64,000 bases of DNA from Mycoplasmopsis cynos. GTDB taxonomy: Bacteria > Bacillota_I > Bacilli_A > Mycoplasmatales > Metamycoplasmataceae. A program made the translations under genes and the position numbers. Position 1 is the stretch's first letter. Every line of letters begins with the position of its first letter. The notes below the pieces were generated by a model that was not told the origin of the DNA, did no database searches, and worked only from the letters and a program-made list of their open reading frames with translations. The stretch is taken from positions 310,001-374,000 of the forward strand of contig NZ_LR214986.1 in assembly GCF_900660545.1 (NCBI RefSeq), read 5' to 3'. Below, piece by piece: positions 20,380-34,099 of the stretch.

Positions 20380-21142
20380 ATTTGATCTTTGAAATTGAAA
20401 GCAACCTCAATTAATTTCTTTAATTATAACAGTTTTAATTATTTTCATTTTTTCTATAACTATTTACTTAAAAGTTAGAAAAACCAAAGCTAATAAAGCT
20501 TCGAAAGGAATTGTTCAAATTGCTGAAGCTTATGTTGGTATGGTAGAAGCAAATTTCGAAAGTGTCGCAGGACCAACTAAAATTAAACCTGCAAAAATTT
20601 ATATATTTACACTAGGGACATTTTTATTAGTGGGTAATTTAGTGGTGTTATTTGGATTTGAACCAATTGTTACTTCATACTCTGTTCCATTTACACTAGC
20701 AATTTTTACATGGTTTGGTGTTATGCTGGTTGGAACGATTTATGAAAAATTAAAATTTTATAGAAAGTTACTTATTCCAACTGAATTAATAGGTAAGCTT
20801 TCGATTATTGTTTCGCTAAGTCTTCGTATTTATGGAAATATTATTGGTGGGTCAGCCATTTTAGCATCAGTTTACTTATTTGCTGGATTTATGTGACAAT
20901 TGGCATTTTCTGTACCAAGTACCCAAAGTTGATATTTCTTTGGTTTAATAATCACACCATTTTTACATTTTTATTTTGATTTATTCGGTTCTGTAATTCA
21001 AGCTCTTGTGTTTTCATTATTAACAACTGTTTATTGAGTAATGGAAGCAGAATCTACTAAGAAAAAGAAGAAAGTTAATTCAACAACTGAAAGACTTTCA
21101 TTTAAAAATTGATCAAGAAAAAATAAAGAAGCTATTTATTAG
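20363..21142 (+). CDS. atpB: ATP synthase F0 subunit a
   Basis: The 259-aa membrane protein has five or six hydrophobic helices. It carries the essential arginine, Arg155 in LSLRIYGNIIGG, which interacts with the c-ring carboxylate during proton passage. Start ATG 20363 follows aggaggg. Trp codons are TGA and TGG mixed. It is the channel half of F0 and lies in the order atpB-E-F-H-A-G-D-C. The C-terminal tail is basic (STKKKKKVNS) and would face the cytoplasm. Confidence 0.92.
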
Positions 21143-21151
21143 GAGGAAACT

Positions 21152-21451
21152 ATGATTTCACAATTAACAAGTTTATTACAAGAAGCAACTACAAGTGCAA
21201 CACCAGTAGCAGAACAAAGCACAACATCATCTACAAAAGGATTGCTTGCAATTGGCGCTGGAATAGCAGCCATTGGTGTTATGGGTGCTGGTCTTGGGCA
21301 AGGTATTGCCGCTGCTAAGGCAGTTGAAGCTGTAGGAAGAAACCCAGAAGCAGAATCAAAAATACGTCTTATGCTTATTATTGGTGCAGGGATCGCTGAA
21401 ACAACAGCTATTTATGCTTTACTTATTGCATTTTTAATCTTATTTGTTTAG
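21152..21451 (+). CDS. atpE: ATP synthase F0 subunit c
   Basis: This 99-aa proteolipid has two transmembrane helices, a polar loop (GRNPEAESKIR) and the ion-binding Glu83 in GIAETTAIYALL of helix 2. Ten to fourteen copies form the rotating ring. About 30 Ser/Thr-rich residues precede helix 1, more than in most bacteria; other mycoplasmas also have an extended N-terminus. ATG 21152 follows a strong aggagg site. Confidence 0.93.
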   Translation: MISQLTSLLQEATTSATPVAEQSTTSSTKGLLAIGAGIAAIGVMGAGLGQGIAAAKAVEAVGRNPEAESKIRLMLIIGAGIAETTAIYALLIAFLILFV

Positions 21452-21466
21452 AGATATTTTTAAAAC

Positions 21467-22042
21467 ATGATTAAATATTTAAATGAAGCTTCAAGTTCTT
21501 CATCAATAAGTGATCAATTCGGTCATAGATTTAATGAGTTATTTGGAGGACTATTTCCAAGTATTCCAATTGTTATTGCTACAATAATTGCGTTTTTAAT
21601 AGTTTTTGGTTTATTATTTTATTTTGTTTATAAACCAGTTAAGAAATTAATGAAAGAACGTCAAGAATTTATGCAAAATAATATTGATGAAACCATAAAA
21701 AATAAAGAAGAAAGTATTTTAAGATTAAATGATGCAAATGAAGGATTGAAGAATGCGCATATTCAAGCTGATCAAATAATTTCACAAGCTAAAATTAAAG
21801 CAGAGAAAATATCAGATGTTTATATCCACAATGCTAAAATTGAATCAAAACGTATTTTAGATGAAACATCTATTGACATAAGCGCTCAACAAAGAGAATT
21901 TAACTTTAATTCTAAAAGATATGTTGTTGAAGTGGCGACAGAAATGGCTAAAAAGATTCTTAAAAGAGAAATAACAAAAGAAACTCAAGATGCAATAATA
22001 ACTGAATATCTTAATTCTGATAAATCAGTAGAGGAATTATAA
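21467..22042 (+). CDS. atpF: ATP synthase F0 subunit b
   Basis: The 191-aa protein has one membrane helix (residues about 34-57, IPIVIATIIAFLIVFGLLFY) and then a long charged coiled coil that forms the peripheral stalk to F1. The N-terminal 30 residues are Ser-rich, without a lipobox Cys (some mycoplasma b subunits are lipoproteins, this one is not). No clear ribosome binding site precedes ATG 21467; the gene may depend on readthrough from atpE, whose stop is 15 bases away. The stop overlaps atpH by one base. Confidence 0.9.
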   Translation: MIKYLNEASSSSSISDQFGHRFNELFGGLFPSIPIVIATIIAFLIVFGLLFYFVYKPVKKLMKERQEFMQNNIDETIKNKEESILRLNDANEGLKNAHIQADQIISQAKIKAEKISDVYIHNAKIESKRILDETSIDISAQQREFNFNSKRYVVEVATEMAKKILKREITKETQDAIITEYLNSDKSVEEL

Positions 22043-22596
22043 TGTATCAAAAAAGTCATGCATCTGCTTATGCTGTTGCTATATTTGACATTGTTCAAGA
22101 AGAAAAAGAAGATAAATTTAAAAAATTACAAAATGAGTTTGAATTATTAAAAGAAATAATTGATAGTAATCCAGAATTTATTGATTATTTAAAAAATGAT
22201 TCTATTTCAGAGACAACTAGATTAGAAACTATTGATTTAGCATTTAAGGATTTTGATTGAATAATTACTAATACTTTAAAAGTAGTAACAATAAGAAAGG
22301 CAATTACATATCTTAAAAAAATAATTATTGAATATTTAAAGTTATCAAATAGACATTTAAAAGTTAGATATATTCAAGTTGTTTCTGCCTTTCCATTATC
22401 AGAAAAGCAACTTGAAGATATAAAATTAAAATTACAAAAAATCACACGTAGAACTATCAAAATAACTAATAAAACAGACAAGAATTTAATAAGTGGATTC
22501 AAAATAATTTCTCATACTGAGGTTTTAGAATCAAACTATAATAAAGAGTTAGAAAAACTCAAAAATCAAATTATTTGAGAAAAAGAGGAGGTGTAA
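22042..22596 (+). CDS. atpH: ATP synthase F1 subunit delta
   Basis: The 184-aa protein begins with the helical N-terminal domain typical of delta ([14 protein letters not shown]), which binds the top of F1, and ends with a beta/alpha domain ([19 protein letters not shown]) that binds the b stalk. The frame crosses two TGA (Trp) codons, at 22258-22260 and 22576-22578. TAATG overlaps couple it to both neighbours. Confidence 0.9.
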
Positions 22597-24171
22597 TGCC
22601 TATAAAATTAGATGATATTTCTGAAATAATTAAAGAACGTATTAAAGATATGGGTTCAAAGGTTGATCGCTCTGAAATAGGACGGGTTGTATCTGTCGGA
22701 GATGGTATTGCCATTATTTCAGGTTTAGAAAAAGTTAAATATAGCGAGGTTGTAAGTTTTGGAACTGGTGTTTATGGTATTGCATTAAACCTTGAAGAAG
22801 AAACCGTTGGAGTAGCTCTATTAGGAGATGCCAACTCGATTTCTGAAGGTAATGAAGCCTTTAGAACTGGTAGAGTTATTTCTGTTCCAGTGGGTAATGC
22901 AATGCTAGGGAGAGTCGTTGACGCTCTTGGTGCGCCGATAGATGGAAAAGGTAAAATTAATACTGATAAATATTCTGAAATTTTTAAAACAGCTTCTGGT
23001 GTAATGTCAAGAAAAGAAGTTAATCAACCATTAGAAACAGGTATTTTAGCAATCGACACAATGATTCCGATCGGAAAAGGACAACGTGAATTAATTATCG
23101 GTGATCGTCAAACCGGGAAAACTGCTATTGCAATTGATACAATTATTAATCAAAAAGGTAAAAATGTAAAGTGTGTTTATGTTGCAATTGGGCAAAAAAA
23201 TTCAACCGTTGCTCAAATAGTACAAAAACTTTCAGATACTCAAAGTTTAGAATATACAACTGTTGTTGTTGCTGGTGCTAGCGAATTAGCTCCACAACAA
23301 TATATAGCTCCATACACAGGTGTAACAATTGCAGAAGAATGAATGAAAAACGGACAGGATGTTTTGATTGTTTATGATGATTTATCTAAACATGCAATCG
23401 CTTATAGAACACTATCATTATTATTACGTAGACCCCCAGGACGTGAGGCGTATCCAGGTGATGTCTTTTACTTACATTCACAACTTTTAGAACGTGCTGC
23501 AAGATTAAATGAGCAGTACGGGAATGGTTCGATAACAGCTTTACCTATTATCGAAACTCAACAAGGTGATATTAGTGCATATATTCCAACAAATGTTATT
23601 TCCATTACAGATGGACAAATTTTTACCAAAGAAAGTTTATTTAATGCCGGACAAAGACCTGCGATTGATATCGGTTTTTCAGTTTCTAGAGTTGGTTCAG
23701 CTGCGCAAACTAAAGCGATGAAACAAGTGGTTGGTTCATTAAAGCTTGAATTAGCTCAATTTAACGAAATGCAAGCATTTGCGCAATTTGGCTCAGACCT
23801 TGATGATTCAACTAAATCTATTTTGGATCATGGTTCAAAAGTTTATCGTTTATTAAGACAGGAACAATATTTTCCAATTTCTCAAGAAGTTCAAGCGATT
23901 ATTTTAGTCGGTGTTAAAGAGAGAATTATTAACCCATTACCAATTGATAAAATTATTACATTTAGAGATAGTGTTATTGATTGAACGTCATTTGATAATG
24001 TTGGAGTTGAAATAGTGGATAGAATCAACAAAAACGGTAATATTTCAACTGATGATTATCAAATAATTGAACAAAAACTTGTTGAAGTAGTGAAATCAAT
24101 TATTGCAACAATTCCAAATTATGATTCAAGATTATATAAACCATTACCTAAAAAATATTTAGGAAGTTCTG

Positions 24172-24179
<8 letters not shown>
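22596..24179 (+). CDS. atpA: ATP synthase F1 subunit alpha
   Basis: The 527-aa protein contains the P-loop GDRQTGKT near residue 170, the alpha signature region [17 protein letters not shown] and the typical N-terminal beta barrel ([16 protein letters not shown]). Alpha forms the hexamer with beta; its nucleotide sites are non-catalytic. Translation starts at ATG 22596, overlapping the atpH stop in TAATG behind gaggaggtg; a longer frame upstream would run into atpH. Two TGA codons (near 23341 and 23983) encode Trp. Confidence 0.95.
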
Positions 24180-26450
<2,271 letters not shown>

Positions 26451-26455
26451 ATATA

Positions 26456-26875
26456 ATGGCAACAACACATTTAAATATTACTATACCTAGTGGAATATTT
26501 TTTGAAGGTGATGTGGAAATTGTAACATTAAGAAGTTCTACTGGTTATATTGGTCTTCAGCCTAATCGCTCTCCATTATTTTCTAGCATTGATATTGGTA
26601 TTTTAACTATTGGTTGAAGTACTGATGAAAGTTCAGAAAAGTATTATATTGGTGGTGGTTTAGTTTATGCAGAAGCAAAAAAAATAAACATTATTACTGA
26701 TGATATAATTAATCTTAAAGACATTGATATTAATCAAGTGATTAAAGAAAAAGAAGCTCTTGAAAAAACAATTTTGCAATCTGCAAAAGGTGATGTTGAT
26801 ATTGAAAAACTTGAAATTCAACTAAAGAAAACACTATTTAAAATTGATTCATATAATATTTTAAATAAAAACTAA
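26456..26875 (+). CDS. atpC: ATP synthase F1 subunit epsilon
   Basis: This 139-aa protein begins with the beta-sandwich typical of epsilon (LNITIPSGIFFEGDVEIVTL, then GYIGLQPNRSPLFSS) and ends with a two-helix part that regulates F1. One TGA (Trp) lies in LTIGWSTDE. It starts five bases after the atpD stop and is the last gene of the operon. Confidence 0.88.
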
Positions 26876-26882
26876 TATTTAG

Positions 26883-26888
26883 TATAAT
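26883..26888 (+). promoter_or_regulatory. -10 box before the LemA-family gene
   Basis: TATAAT just behind the atpC stop and 44 bases before the next ATG, so the LemA gene can have its own promoter. No clear -35 is seen. Confidence 0.5.
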
Positions 26889-26931
26889 TATTTTAATAGT
26901 TATATATAAAATACTAAAATTAAGGAGAAAA

Positions 26932-27585
26932 ATGGCGAATTTATTTAATAATCGCGAAAATCAAAATGTTGAAGGGTTTAATCCTTTTGTAGATAATACA
27001 CCAAAAAAAGTTGTTTCATCAACTGCTGCGACTATTGTATTTTGAATATTAGGATTAATAATTTTTTCTGGTATTTATTTTCTTGTTGCAAGAAATAGAT
27101 TATTAAGAAAACAAAATGAAATTAATGAATCAGCATCAGTAATAGATGTTCAGTTGGCAAAAAGAGCTGATACACTAATTAAGTTATATGATATTGTAAA
27201 ATCACATAAGGATTTTGAAAAAGAAACATTTAGTCAAATTGCTAAATTAAGATCATTACAAAGCCTTGGTGCATATAGTGAAAAACAAAGATTAGAAATT
27301 GAAAACCTTAATAATTCTGTTTTAGGTCGTTTAATTGCTGTATCTGAAAATTATCCAGAACTTAAAGCGTCGCAATCATATTTAAATCTAATGGATCAAA
27401 CTGTGTATTTAGAAAGAGAAATTGGAGCTGCCCGTAGGTTATATAACTCAAAAGTAACTGAATTTAATACAAATATCTTTTTATGACCAGATAGTGTTGT
27501 TTCATCTGCATTATCTTTAACTACATATCCTCTTTTTGTTGCTAGTCAGCAACAAAAATCTGATGTTTCAATGAAAGATTTATAA
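26932..27585 (+). CDS. LemA family membrane protein
   Basis: The 217-aa protein has one membrane helix near residues 31-53 (TIVFWILGLIIFSGIYFLVA) and then the LemA core: NEINESASVIDVQLAKRADTL, a long helical bundle, LNLMDQTVYLEREIGAARRLYN and VTEFNT. LemA proteins sit in the membrane with helices outside; their function is not settled. ATG 26932 follows aaggag. Two TGA codons encode Trp. A terminator follows, so this ends the transcription unit. Confidence 0.85.
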
Positions 27586-27609
27586 TACTAAAAGTAAAAA
27601 AATATTTTA

Positions 27610-27642
27610 AAATCTAATGTTAATTCATTAGATTTTTTTCTT
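27610..27642 (+). terminator. Terminator after the LemA gene
   Basis: Stem aaatctaatg (27610-27619) with cattagattt (27626-27635), loop ttaatt, then a T-run. Confidence 0.85.
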
Positions 27643-27680
27643 TTTTAGTTTATCATTGATAAATTTGTATCAATATATTG

Positions 27681-29744
27681 ATGAATAAGAATGAATTTAA
27701 ACAAATAGATCAAAAAGACTGTTCATTATATGTTTTTAAATATTTTTTACATTACAAAGAAGGTATAAACATTTCGATCGATGAACTAAAACTTCAAACT
27801 AAATATCAAGTAAATGGAATTAGTTTAGAAGATTTTAATCAAAGCATTATGAATCAAAATTGAGAAATAGCTGTTTATAATACTGATTTTGATACTTTAA
27901 CAAAGATTAATGATAGTGAGTTTCCATTTGCGGCAATAGTTAATACCTTTGATGAAAATCATATGGTTTTATTAACTGAATTTAATGCAGAAAATATTGT
28001 TTATTATGATCCGAATATTGGTTCAGAAGTTTGTCTTAAATTGAATGAATTTAAAAAGATTTTTAAGGAAGTATTAATAGAATTTAAAAAAAGAAAAACA
28101 AATATTCAAAGTATTAAAAGTTCTAAAGATTCAATAAATCCTAAGTTAACTACCAACTTATCTCTTTGAGAACTTCATAAAAGCCATTTATTTTTATTTT
28201 TTATTTTATTATTAGAATTATCATTTTTGATTCTGATACCAATAATAAACAAGAGAATTATAAATGTTATTACAATTTACAAACTAGAAAATGAACTTAT
28301 CTTAATCGGAATTTCAACAATTGTTGTTATTATTTTTCTATATTTATTTCAGAATATTGTCAACAGAATTACAAAAAGGATTTACTTAAAAAAATCACAT
28401 CAAAACATTCATTTAATATTAACTAAATTTCAAGTACAAAACAAAAAGATTATTAATAAATTCACTAGTATTGAAATCAAAAATAGATTATCGAGTTTAT
28501 ATGAAATTGTACTTTTAAAAGAAACTTTTATCCCTAATTTATTGATTAATATTTTAAGTTTCGGAATATCTTTAATAATCTTAAGAAATATAAATAATAT
28601 AATGTTAATTACACTTTTTGTGCTAGGTTTAGTGTTAGTAAGTGTATGTCTAATACAAAAAAGAATTTTCGAAACTCATTTTAATGCTATTTTAGGACAA
28701 TCATATTTAATGGACCAAACTTTTGATAATTATATTAATTCAATTAATGAATTTATGCAAGAAAGTTTATCATCAAAAACTTTGATAAAGTGAAATGAGG
28801 AATCGAAAAAATTTCAAGAGATATCTTTTATTTATGACCAAAAATTAAACTATATCAATACTTTTAATGCTTTATTAGAAATAATTATTCCACTATTAAT
28901 TGGGTTTATTGGTGTAAGTGAGATTTGAAATAATCGTTTAGAAATTTCTAACTTTATTTATTTTTTAACTTCATTAAACCTATTTCTAAAACCATTAAAG
29001 GGATTTTTTATAAATTTATCTGATTATCTAAATTTTAAAGAAAAATCAAAATTAATAAATGTGTTCAAAGAGAATGTTTATTCAAATAATTTAATTGATA
29101 AAATCCTAATCGATAAAATTATGAAAATTCAAATCTCATATGGTGAATTTACATATTTTAATACTAATAAACCTGCCATTGATATAGATCGATTAATATT
29201 TGAAGACAAATCCAAAATTCTAGGAATTAATGGTTCAGGTAAGAGCACACTATCAAAAATAATTGCAGGATTATTACCGCTTGATAAAGGTGAAATATTA
29301 ATTAATGACACAAGTTGCAATGTGTTTTTAAATAAAGATATTAAGGAAAAGATTTATTACTTAAATTCAGAACAATCAATGCTTAAATTAACTATTAGTG
29401 AATTTTTGATGATTAATAATAATCAACACTTTTATAATATTTTAAATAAGCATAATTTTTTAGAACTATTTCAAATGATTAAATTAGATTACAAAATGTT
29501 AGAATGAAAAAGACTAAATGAACTTTCTAAGGGGCAAATTGCTTTTGTAAAAATACTTAAATTACTGATTTACGATTTTGATGTTGTGATATTAGATGAA
29601 GCTTTTGAAAATATTAGTATTGAAGTATTTAAAATGTTAAAACAGCGTTTGAATCAGTATTTAAAAGACAAAATTGTTATCGAAATCAGTCATAATAATA
29701 AGTATATATTTGATTCGGGTAAAGAGGTATATTTAAATGCATAA
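27681..29744 (+). CDS. Peptidase C39-type ABC exporter (bacteriocin-like)
   Basis: A 687-aa fusion. Residues 1-125 resemble a C39 cysteine peptidase: QIDQKDCSLY with catalytic Cys14, His94 in NHMVLL and Asp110 in YYDPN, which in known exporters cut a double-glycine leader. The middle has five or six membrane helices. The C-terminal nucleotide-binding domain has Walker A GINGSGKS (near residue 515), signature LSKGQ and Walker B VVILDEAFE. Six TGA codons encode Trp. The natural start is ATG 27681 (a TTG lies just before it). It overlaps the next gene by 8 bases. No substrate peptide is seen nearby. Confidence 0.85.
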
Positions 29745-30138
29745 AAAATTAAATGAATCTTTTGTTATTACGTTATTATTTATATTTTTTTTAACCGCCT
29801 TAGGTACTTTTATATATATTTTATTAACTATAAGACATTATGAATATTTTAATGCAATTATAAAAAAAGAGTCTGATGAGTTATATGTTGTTAATTTGGA
29901 TAGAAAAAAAGTTATCCAAAATAATTTATTAATAAATCTTAATTATAATCAAAAAATTTATAACTTTAAAATTGAGATTCTTGACGCTTATGCAGAAAGT
30001 GGTATTCAAATTAATTCACCAAGTCTTGTTGAATTTATGAATGAAAATAATATTTATTCAACTGTAATTTTCTTCTCAAAACCTGATGTAACTTATTTTA
30101 ATAAAGTCATGAATGTGCTCAAAGAGTTGATAACATAA
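29737..30138 (+). CDS. Small single-pass membrane protein paired with the exporter
   Basis: The 133-aa protein has one N-terminal membrane helix (residues about 9-30, FVITLLFIFFLTALGTFIYI) with a short cytoplasmic start and an extracellular domain of some 100 residues. Its start overlaps the ABC exporter gene, so the two likely form one transport unit. A membrane-fusion (HlyD-like) accessory would be a reasonable guess, but the extracellular part is much shorter than HlyD and no family motif is seen. Confidence 0.7.
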   Translation: MHKKLNESFVITLLFIFFLTALGTFIYILLTIRHYEYFNAIIKKESDELYVVNLDRKKVIQNNLLINLNYNQKIYNFKIEILDAYAESGIQINSPSLVEFMNENNIYSTVIFFSKPDVTYFNKVMNVLKELIT

Positions 30139-30195
30139 TATTAAAAAATACTAAATATTGTATAATTAAATAATTAATAGAGATGAGGTTATATA

Positions 30196-31050
30196 ATGTT
30201 TGAAATTTTAGCAACAAAAAATGATGCCGGTAGAACTTTATTTAAATTATTATCAAAATATTTGAATAATATCTCTAAATCAAAACTTGAAAAAATATTT
30301 CGTAAAAGGGATATAAAAGTAAATAATTTAAGAATATCTGATAAGTCATTGAAAATAAATCAAGGTGATAAAATTGTTGTTTATGGTGTTTATGATGCTC
30401 AAAAAGATGTTGAGATACCAAAAATAAATGTTAATTTAGATATTCTTTATGAGGATCAAAACATTTTAATTGTTGATAAGAAAAATAATATTCCTGTACA
30501 TGGGGAAAATGATTCACTAGACAATGTTGTTTTAACCTATTTAAAATATACTAAAGTTGATAGTTTTAAGCCGAGCCATGTTGGCCGTTTAGATAAAGAA
30601 ACTAGTGGTTTAATTGTTTATGCTAAAAATTATAAAACACTTGTGGAATTAAATGCAAATACCGCTTATTTTAAAAAGAAATATATTTTTAAAAGTGATT
30701 TGATTCTTCTGGAAAATTCAAGACTTGATATTGAAATATATTTATACAAAGATGAATTAAATAGAAAAATGAAATTTTCAAAAGAAAAAGTTCCTAATGC
30801 AAAATTAGCTAGAACTCTTTTTTATTTAGATAAAAAAGATAAAATTGCCGAATTATTAACCGGTAGAAAACATCAAATTAGAGCAACATTAAGTTATTTA
30901 AAAAAACCAATATATGGTGATAAAAAGTATGGCGGAAAAAAGGAAAAACGTTTAATGTTACATGCATTTTACATTCAATTTAATAATTTAAAAGATGAAT
31001 TAAAATATCTTAATAAACAAGAATTTTGAACAAAAAAACCAAAATGATAG
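30196..31050 (+). CDS. 23S rRNA pseudouridine synthase, RluA/RluC type
   Basis: The 284-aa protein starts with an S4-like RNA-binding domain (KSKLEKIFRKRDIKVNN) and has the RluA-family signature HVGRLDKETSGLIVYAK with catalytic Asp133. LLTGRKHQIRATLSYL and KRLMLHAF are further family motifs. It converts uridine to pseudouridine in 23S rRNA, as RluC/RluD do; the exact site cannot be told from sequence. Two TGA (Trp) codons occur near the end before TAG. It is followed closely by gatC. Confidence 0.88.
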
Positions 31051-31058
31051 GACATAAT

Positions 31059-31361
31059 ATGAAAACAATTAGTAAAGAAAAGTTGGTAAATATTGTTAGT
31101 TCTTTAATGATGATTCCTACTGATAAAGTAATTGAAAATATTTTGCAAAATTGAAATACATTACAAAAAAATTTAAGATTTTTTGATGAAGTTGATTTAG
31201 ATAATCTTGAGCCAATGACACATATTGATGAATCATACCAAATTGATTTTTTAAGGGATGATATTGAGGATGATTCATATAGCATTAATAAAAAAACTAT
31301 ATTATCAAATGCAGCGAAAAGTGATAATGATTTTGTAACCTTAAACAAGGTGGTGAAATAA
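31059..31361 (+). CDS. gatC: Glutamyl-tRNA(Gln) amidotransferase subunit C
   Basis: The 100-aa protein is short and helical, ending in an acidic segment FLRDDIEDD and a mobile tail, and directly precedes gatA with one base between. It matches GatC by size, position and the conserved pattern of a DEVDLDNLEPMTHI region (hydrophobic-Asp-Pro stretch). GatC stabilises GatA in the complex that turns Glu-tRNA(Gln) into Gln-tRNA(Gln). One TGA (Trp) is present. Confidence 0.8.
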
Positions 31362-31362
31362 G

Positions 31363-32685
31363 ATGAGAAAATTAAAAGTTTTAGGTAATTATGCGAATGC
31401 ATATAATGAATTAAAAAAAGATAACAATAATGCTGTTGCTGAACTTTTTCAATTAAATGATTTAAATAAAAATGATGGTGTATTATCTAATTCTATCATC
31501 ACCATTAAAGATAATTACGCAATGTTTGAATCAAAAACTAAAGCTTCAAGTAGAATCTTAGAAGGATTTATTCCTGGGTATGATGCGACTATTATTTCAA
31601 AATTAAAAAACTCAGGAGCAAATATTATTGCAAAAATGCATCTAGATGAATTGGCGTTAGGGGGAACAGGAACATATAGTGCTTATGGGTTAATAACTAA
31701 TCCAAATGATCCAAAAAGATATGTTGGGGGTTCTTCATCAGGTTCTGCAGCTACTTTTAGTGAAAATATTTCCTTTGCAATCGGTAGTGATACAGGTGAT
31801 AGCGTAAGATTGCCAGCATCATTTATTGGTAAGGTAGGTTTTAAACCTTCATATGGCGCAATAAGTCGTTATGGGCTATATGCTTATGCTTCATCATTGG
31901 ATACTGTTGCATATTTTACTCATAATGTTAATGATGCTATTGTTGTATCTGAAGTTTTATTTGGCAAAGATCATAATGATATGACTTCAAAGGATATCGA
32001 AATTAAAAATGTTGTTAAAACTAAACCTAATAATATTGTTGCATTAGATTTTTCTGATCAAATTGATCCAAGTGTTAATAAACAATTTCATAATGTAATT
32101 GAACATCTAAGATCAAATGGCGTCAATGTTTCAATTATAAAACCTAACCTAAAAATTTTACGTTTGATAAAACCTGTTTATCAAATAATTTCTTTTTCAG
32201 AAGCAAGTTCAAATCTTTCTAATTTAAATGGAATTGCTTTTGGCGACCGAATTGAAGCTGATTCATGAGAAGACATAATCAAAAAAACAAGATCTAAAAA
32301 ATTTGGCCAAATGGTTCAAGAAAGATTATCTTTAGGTAGTTATTTTCTTTATGAAGAAAACCAAAAAGATATTTTTATTAAGGCGCAAAAAGCAAGAAGA
32401 CTGATTAAGAATTATTATAATGAAATTATGGATGGTTTTGATATTATGATTTATCCTGCTAGTTATGGTATTGCTCCTTTATTTGAAGAATCAATTAATA
32501 ATGGAGTAATTGATTTCATTTTAACTGGTTCAAATTTAGTCGGAAATCCCTCAATAACTATACCAATGGGTAAAAAAGATAATTTATCATTTAGTATTGC
32601 AATTGATGCAAAATTATATCAAGATCAGAAGCTTTTGGGCTTTAGTGAATATGTAGAATGTTTAATAGGAGAAATTAATGAATAA
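31363..32685 (+). CDS. gatA: Glutamyl-tRNA(Gln) amidotransferase subunit A
   Basis: The 440-aa amidase has the Ser-cisSer-Lys triad: Lys49 in ITIKDNY, the Ser cluster at 124-126 in GGSSSGS, and the nucleophile Ser147 in DTGDSVRLPAS (TGG is TGD here, a variation found in mycoplasmas to my knowledge). It releases ammonia from glutamine for GatB. One TGA (Trp) at 32266-32268. The stop overlaps gatB by 8 bases. Confidence 0.94.
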
Positions 32686-34099
32686 TTTTGAGGTAGTAAT
32701 TGGAATTGAGATTCATGTTGAATTAAAAACTAAAACTAAAATGTTTTCTGCATCCAAAATAGATTTTAATGCTGAACCAAACACTTGCGCCAATCAAATT
32801 GATTTAGCTTATCCTGGAACATTGCCATTAGTAAATAAGCAAGCTGTCAAATATGCAATCGCATTAGCGAAAGCTCTTAATATGGAAATTGATACTGAAT
32901 TGCATTTTGACAGAAAAAATTACTTTTATCCTGATTTGCCTAAGGGTTATCAAATTACTCAATTTTTTAGACCAATAGGAAAAAATGGTGTAATTGATAT
33001 TAAGATTCAAAATCAAATTAAACAAATCAAAATCGAAAGAATTCATCTTGAAGAAGATACAGCAAGACAATATCATGATGAAGATGGGACAAAACTTGAT
33101 TATAATCGTGCAGGTATTCCATTGATTGAAATTGTTACTTTCCCTGTTTTAAGAAGCGCTAAGGAAGCATCTGCTTATGTTGATATGATTAAAAAAACTG
33201 TTTCAACATTAGAGATTTCAGAAGGAAAATTAGAGCAAGGTAGTTTAAGAGCAGATATAAATATTTCATTAAGGCCATTTGGTTCGAAAATTTTGGGAAC
33301 GAAAGTTGAAATAAAAAATCTTAATTCACTATCTAATATTGAAAGAGCCATTGAATATGAAATAAAACTTCAAAAAGAAAAAATTTTAACTGGTCAAATA
33401 ATTCAACAAGAAACTAAAAGATTTGATGATCAATTAAATGTAAATAAAACAATGAGAGTTAAAACAGGAACCGTTGAATATAAATATTTTCCTGAACCTA
33501 ATATTCCTTTTATAAAACTTTCAAATGAATTTGTTGATTCAATTGAATTACCTGAATTACCAAATGAAAAAGAAAAAAGATATTATGAGCAGAAAATTCA
33601 GAACATTTATATACAAAGTTTAATTGATGATATAGAATTATCGAAATATTTTGATAATATTCAGTACCCAGATAAAGAAAAACTTTCTAAGATTTTCTTT
33701 GCTGAAGTTGTGTCATTAGCTAATTCAAAATCTAAAAAAGCATATGAATTAAATATTGATACTGAAAATATTTCAAAAGCCATCATTCTACTTGACCAGG
33801 GAATAATTTCTGGTAAATCTTTAAAGAAATTAATCCCTCTTTTAGTTAATTTTAACGGGGAAATAAGAGATTTATTAAAAGAATATAATCTTGAACAAAT
33901 TTCAGATCCAAAACTTATTGAATCTAAATTAAATGCGATTATTTTCACAAATGAAGACATAGTTATCGAGTACCCTGATAGACCTGAAAAAGTGGTGAAA
34001 TTTATATTAGGAAATTTAATGAAAGAAACAGGTGGTCAAATAAATCCGGTTCTTTCTAATGAAATATTATTAAGGATATTAGATGCTAAATTTAAATAA
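32678..34099 (+). CDS. gatB: Glutamyl-tRNA(Gln) amidotransferase subunit B
   Basis: The 473-aa protein starts with VIGIEIHVELKTKTKMFSAS and contains GSLRADINISL and GTKVEIKNLNSLSNIERAI, all classical GatB signatures. It activates the tRNA-bound glutamate with ATP and transamidates it. The C-terminal YqeY-like tail is present. No TGA is needed. It overlaps the next gene by 17 bases. Confidence 0.96.
   Translation: MNNFEVVIGIEIHVELKTKTKMFSASKIDFNAEPNTCANQIDLAYPGTLPLVNKQAVKYAIALAKALNMEIDTELHFDRKNYFYPDLPKGYQITQFFRPIGKNGVIDIKIQNQIKQIKIERIHLEEDTARQYHDEDGTKLDYNRAGIPLIEIVTFPVLRSAKEASAYVDMIKKTVSTLEISEGKLEQGSLRADINISLRPFGSKILGTKVEIKNLNSLSNIERAIEYEIKLQKEKILTGQIIQQETKRFDDQLNVNKTMRVKTGTVEYKYFPEPNIPFIKLSNEFVDSIELPELPNEKEKRYYEQKIQNIYIQSLIDDIELSKYFDNIQYPDKEKLSKIFFAEVVSLANSKSKKAYELNIDTENISKAIILLDQGIISGKSLKKLIPLLVNFNGEIRDLLKEYNLEQISDPKLIESKLNAIIFTNEDIVIEYPDRPEKVVKFILGNLMKETGGQINPVLSNEILLRILDAKFK

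Noticed and set aside
22575-22595. Upstream start for atpA adding residues MRKRGGV
   Set aside because: It would begin at a TTG inside atpH; ATG 22596 has an ideal ribosome binding site (gaggaggtg) and gives the normal alpha N-terminus.
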